DNA from: Bacteroidales bacterium UBA3289
Lineage (GTDB): Bacteria; Bacteroidota; Bacteroidia; Bacteroidales; UBA932
Direction of reading: 5' to 3'
Length of the DNA stretch: 33,285 nucleotides
Assembly (NCBI GenBank): GCA_002361625.1
Contig: DETL01000001.1
Coordinates: forward strand, 8,492-41,776
Shown here one piece after another: positions 30,873 to 33,285 of this stretch (its first letter is position 1; every line of letters starts with the position of its first letter). The translations under genes were made by a program, and so were the position numbers. The notes below the pieces were generated by a model. It did not search any database. It was given only the letters and a program-made list of their open reading frames with translations, and was not told the origin of the DNA.

Positions 30873-32810
30873 TTATTCCTCCTTATATTTGTCGATCAAC
30901 CAATTGATGTTCAGAAGGGCCGATGTCGCCGTGGCCGAGGAGATGGCTCCGTGCGGCTCGTGGGGCGGGTCTCCGTCGTAAAGCTCGGAGAAGCAGCCCA
31001 CGCCGTGCTTGGAGAGATCCTCGTAGAAACCCTCGGTGAGCCACTCGGCGCGCTTCACGAAATTCTTGCCCATCATGTTGAAACTGGCGTAGCAGTACTG
31101 TGCGAGCAGGAAGGTCCAGGCGCAGCCGTTGTTGTAGGCGAGGTCGCGCTCGATCTGGTTGCCCTCGTACACGCCCTTGTACTTGTTGTCGCGGGGCGAC
31201 AGGCTGCGGATGCCGCGGCGGGTGACCAGTTCGTTGTTCACCACGCGCATGACGGCGCTGACGATCTCGTCGTCCACGGGCTTGTAGTCCAGGGACACGG
31301 GCCACAACTGGTTCGGACGCAGGTCCAGGTTCTGGCCGTAGCCGTCCACATAGTCCGCCAGGAAGCCGAAGTCGGCATTCCAGAAGGTGGGCTGGTAGTT
31401 CTGTTTCACGAGGTCGCGGATGGGAGCGAACTCCTTCACGAAGGCGCCGTTTTTCGCGCCATACTTCGCTTCCATGTCCAGGGCGAAGCACAGGGCATTG
31501 TACCACAGGGCATTGGTCTCCACCTGGTAGCCGGGGCGCTCCGTGACGGCGCGGCCATTGATGTAGGCGTTCATCCAGGAGAGGGCGACCCCGTCCACCT
31601 GGGCCCACAGGAGGCCGTTGGGATGCATGGCCACCTCGGCGCGGCGGCCGGGCAGGTAGCTTTCCAGGATGCCCTTGAGCGTGGCACCGTACTTTTCCCA
31701 GACGTGCTTCTCACGGCCGGTATAGGCGATATACTGCTGCAGGGTGACGGTCATGAAGAGCGGGGCCTCCACCTGCGTAGTGCGGCGAAACAGGCGCTCG
31801 GGCTCGTCGGCGATGAGGTTGTCCAGGATTTCCTCGAACTCCTTCGGGTCGTCCTTGCCGTACAGGGTGAGGCCGGCGAGGGAGTAGAGGGTCTCGCGGA
31901 GCAGGCCGGTGTACAGCCAGGAATAACCGGCGACGACCTGCTTCTTGCCGCCGTTGTCACGGATCAAGAGGTCCGCATCCCGCACGAGCTGGTCGTGGAA
32001 CGAGGTGATGGGGCCGATCTTTCCGACCACGGAGGTGAAGCGGCGCTTCAGGCCGGCCGTCGCGACGGGACCGTCGGCGCTGGCGGAGAAGACGACGCTC
32101 TCGCCGGGCTTGAGTTCCAGTTCGAAGGAGCCCGGGACGAAGAGGTCCTCGCGGCAGTCGAAGCCGCGGCGCATCTCGTCGGAATAGGTCACGCCGTTGT
32201 ACCAGCAGGGGGCTTCCTTGAAAGAGACAGGACCGCTGACCTGCAGGTTCAGGTCCGGGAAGCCTTCGTACAGGTTGAAGGCCACGCCGCCCTCGATGGC
32301 ATCGGCCTCGGTCCGGGCGACGCCGTTCTGCTGCGTCAGGTCATGGACGCGGCGGTAGGAAAGGAACGGCTTGAGTTCGAGTTTCACCTTCGCCGGGGCG
32401 TTCACCAGCTCGTACTTGATGAGGAGCTGGTTCTTGTCCGGGGTGAGGGCCAGGCTCTTGCGGAAGACGATCTCACCGATCTTGTAGGTGACCACCGGGA
32501 CTGGATCGGCATCGAAGTCCACGATGTACTTGTGCCCGCGCGGCTCGTAGATGTCCCCGTAGCAGTGAATGCCCAGGTTGAACCGCTTGCCCCTCAGGGT
32601 AAGGCTTTCGTCAAGGGAGGACAGCAGCATGTAGCGGTAGCCTCCGAACTTGTCCACCGGAACGGCCAGGAGGCCGTGGTAGCGACGCGTGTTGCACGTC
32701 ACGATGGACGTGTTGCAGTAGGCGCCGGTCTTGCTCGCCAGGAGGATCTCCCGTTTCAGCGAGTAGGACAGGTTGACGAGCTCAGACTTGTTGAATTTCA
32801 AAAAAGCCAT
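30873..32810 (-). CDS. Glycogen debranching enzyme (amylo-alpha-1,6-glucosidase type, GDE_C)
   Basis: This 645-aa protein has the N-terminal GDE_N-like beta-sandwich (TGAYCNTSIVTCNTRRYHGLLAVPVDKFGGYRYMLLSSLDESL) and the C-terminal alpha/alpha-toroid GDE_C domain of family GH133 (RETLYSLAGLTLYGKDD, VDGVALSWMNAYINGRAVTERPGYQVETNALWYNAL, LAYNNGCAWTFLLAQYCYASF). It removes alpha-1,6-linked glucose at branch points. No signal peptide is present, so it is cytoplasmic. It follows glgB by 13 bp and precedes GT4 by 3 bp. The WMNA segment has Asn where some relatives have Asp; I cannot say if this matters. Confidence 0.93.
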   Translation of the reverse strand: MAFLKFNKSELVNLSYSLKREILLASKTGAYCNTSIVTCNTRRYHGLLAVPVDKFGGYRYMLLSSLDESLTLRGKRFNLGIHCYGDIYEPRGHKYIVDFDADPVPVVTYKIGEIVFRKSLALTPDKNQLLIKYELVNAPAKVKLELKPFLSYRRVHDLTQQNGVARTEADAIEGGVAFNLYEGFPDLNLQVSGPVSFKEAPCWYNGVTYSDEMRRGFDCREDLFVPGSFELELKPGESVVFSASADGPVATAGLKRRFTSVVGKIGPITSFHDQLVRDADLLIRDNGGKKQVVAGYSWLYTGLLRETLYSLAGLTLYGKDDPKEFEEILDNLIADEPERLFRRTTQVEAPLFMTVTLQQYIAYTGREKHVWEKYGATLKGILESYLPGRRAEVAMHPNGLLWAQVDGVALSWMNAYINGRAVTERPGYQVETNALWYNALCFALDMEAKYGAKNGAFVKEFAPIRDLVKQNYQPTFWNADFGFLADYVDGYGQNLDLRPNQLWPVSLDYKPVDDEIVSAVMRVVNNELVTRRGIRSLSPRDNKYKGVYEGNQIERDLAYNNGCAWTFLLAQYCYASFNMMGKNFVKRAEWLTEGFYEDLSKHGVGCFSELYDGDPPHEPHGAISSATATSALLNINWLIDKYKEE

Positions 32811-32823
32811 ATGCGTCTTTCTG

Positions 32824-33285
32824 TTACAATTTCTTCAATACGACGGCACTGCGGGCGGGCAGGTACAGGTACAGGGTATCCTCGTAGCCCGGATTGCCGT
32901 TGGGCGATTTCCCGGACACGGCAAGGTGATGCTCCCCGGACACAATCCGACCGAACCCGTTGAATTCAGGTTCGTCGGTGTCGAGGATGTTCACCCATTC
33001 TCCTTCCGGTGCCGAGAACCCGTAATCGGGGTACGAACCGGACGCCGAGAAATTCAGCGCAAAGATACAGTTTTTGCGTCTGAAAATCAAGATTTTCTTC
33101 TCTTCATCCTGCACCAGGAGCTCAGGACGTTCGTAGAGCACTTTTTCGTCCCGGATGAGATGGACCATGGCCTCGTCGAAATTGCGGAGGTATTTGTACC
33201 GGAGATAATCCGGATCCTCCAGGGACCACAGCCGGCGGGCATGCTTGAAGGACCAGCCGTTCCCCTCGCGCGGGAAGTCGATCCA
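32824..33285 (-). CDS. glgB: 1,4-alpha-glucan branching enzyme, C-terminal part (partial at right edge)
   Basis: The reading frame is open to the right edge of the window, giving 153 residues before the stop; the gene continues outside. The first residues read WIDFPREGNGWSFKHARRLW, the conserved segment of eukaryotic-type (GBE1-like) GH13 branching enzymes, followed by DYLRYKYLRNFDEAMVHL and the C-terminal beta domain (KKILIFRRKNCIFALNFSASGSYPDYGF). The catalytic barrel is not visible. It introduces alpha-1,6 branches and would be the first visible gene of the glycogen operon. Confidence 0.94.
   Translation of the reverse strand, partial: WIDFPREGNGWSFKHARRLWSLEDPDYLRYKYLRNFDEAMVHLIRDEKVLYERPELLVQDEEKKILIFRRKNCIFALNFSASGSYPDYGFSAPEGEWVNILDTDEPEFNGFGRIVSGEHHLAVSGKSPNGNPGYEDTLYLYLPARSAVVLKKL

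Overview
This window comes from a GC-rich member of the Bacteroidota, most likely order Bacteroidales; the genus cannot be fixed by reading alone. Supporting evidence: repeated TTTG-N18-20-TAnnTTTG promoters ahead of genes that mostly lack a strong Shine-Dalgarno; an ileS-TraR/DksA-lspA cluster; eukaryotic-type glycogen enzymes, including a GT3 glycogen synthase fused to a GT35 phosphorylase; lipoproteins with DUF4369/thioredoxin-like architecture; and tRNA genes without an encoded CCA.

Layout. 1-960: the 3' end of pnp and its terminator. 960-1263: four tandem ~65-bp palindromic repeats. 1264-3394 (minus): a two-gene murein-peptide pair (NlpC/P60 hydrolase, then an exported dipeptide epimerase), divergent from an NhaC antiporter (3450-4892). 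4909-5384: a small membrane protein and tRNA-Ser(CGA), each with a clear promoter. 5396-12061 (minus): five tightly packed genes read in the order DPP-IV-like peptidase, orphan NMT1/THI5-like binding protein, Cache-HAMP-PP2C phosphatase, outer-membrane barrel, GNAT acetyltransferase. 12137-13955: a REP-associated tyrosine transposase (RAYT) flanked by TCATCCTCA/TGAGGATGA palindromes, with twelve exact 51-bp tandem units on its 3' side. 13953-14834 (minus): a winged-helix regulator and a membrane protein. 14950-15142: further hairpin repeats and tRNA-Ser(UGA). 15204-19680 (minus): ileS, TraR/DksA-like gene, lspA. 19741-20935 (plus): cvpA and tsaB. 20932-22907 (minus): greA, HIT protein, thioredoxin-like lipoprotein. 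23066-33285 (minus): a glycogen operon (glgB, debranching enzyme, GT4, GH57, GT3-GT35 fusion) ending in ribF.

How the genes work together. The glycogen cluster holds branching, debranching, chain synthesis and phosphorolysis on one transcript. The NlpC/P60 and epimerase pair fits release and epimerisation of L-Ala-D-Glu from peptidoglycan peptides. The binding protein/phosphatase/barrel set looks like an envelope-sensing module, because a solute-binding protein is translationally coupled to a sensor phosphatase and no ABC transporter subunits are present.

Most unusual structures: the RAYT with its 51-bp palindromic array, a multi-hairpin palindromic element carried in frame inside ribF, a second unrelated palindromic array after pnp, and a terminator-like hairpin in the greA leader.
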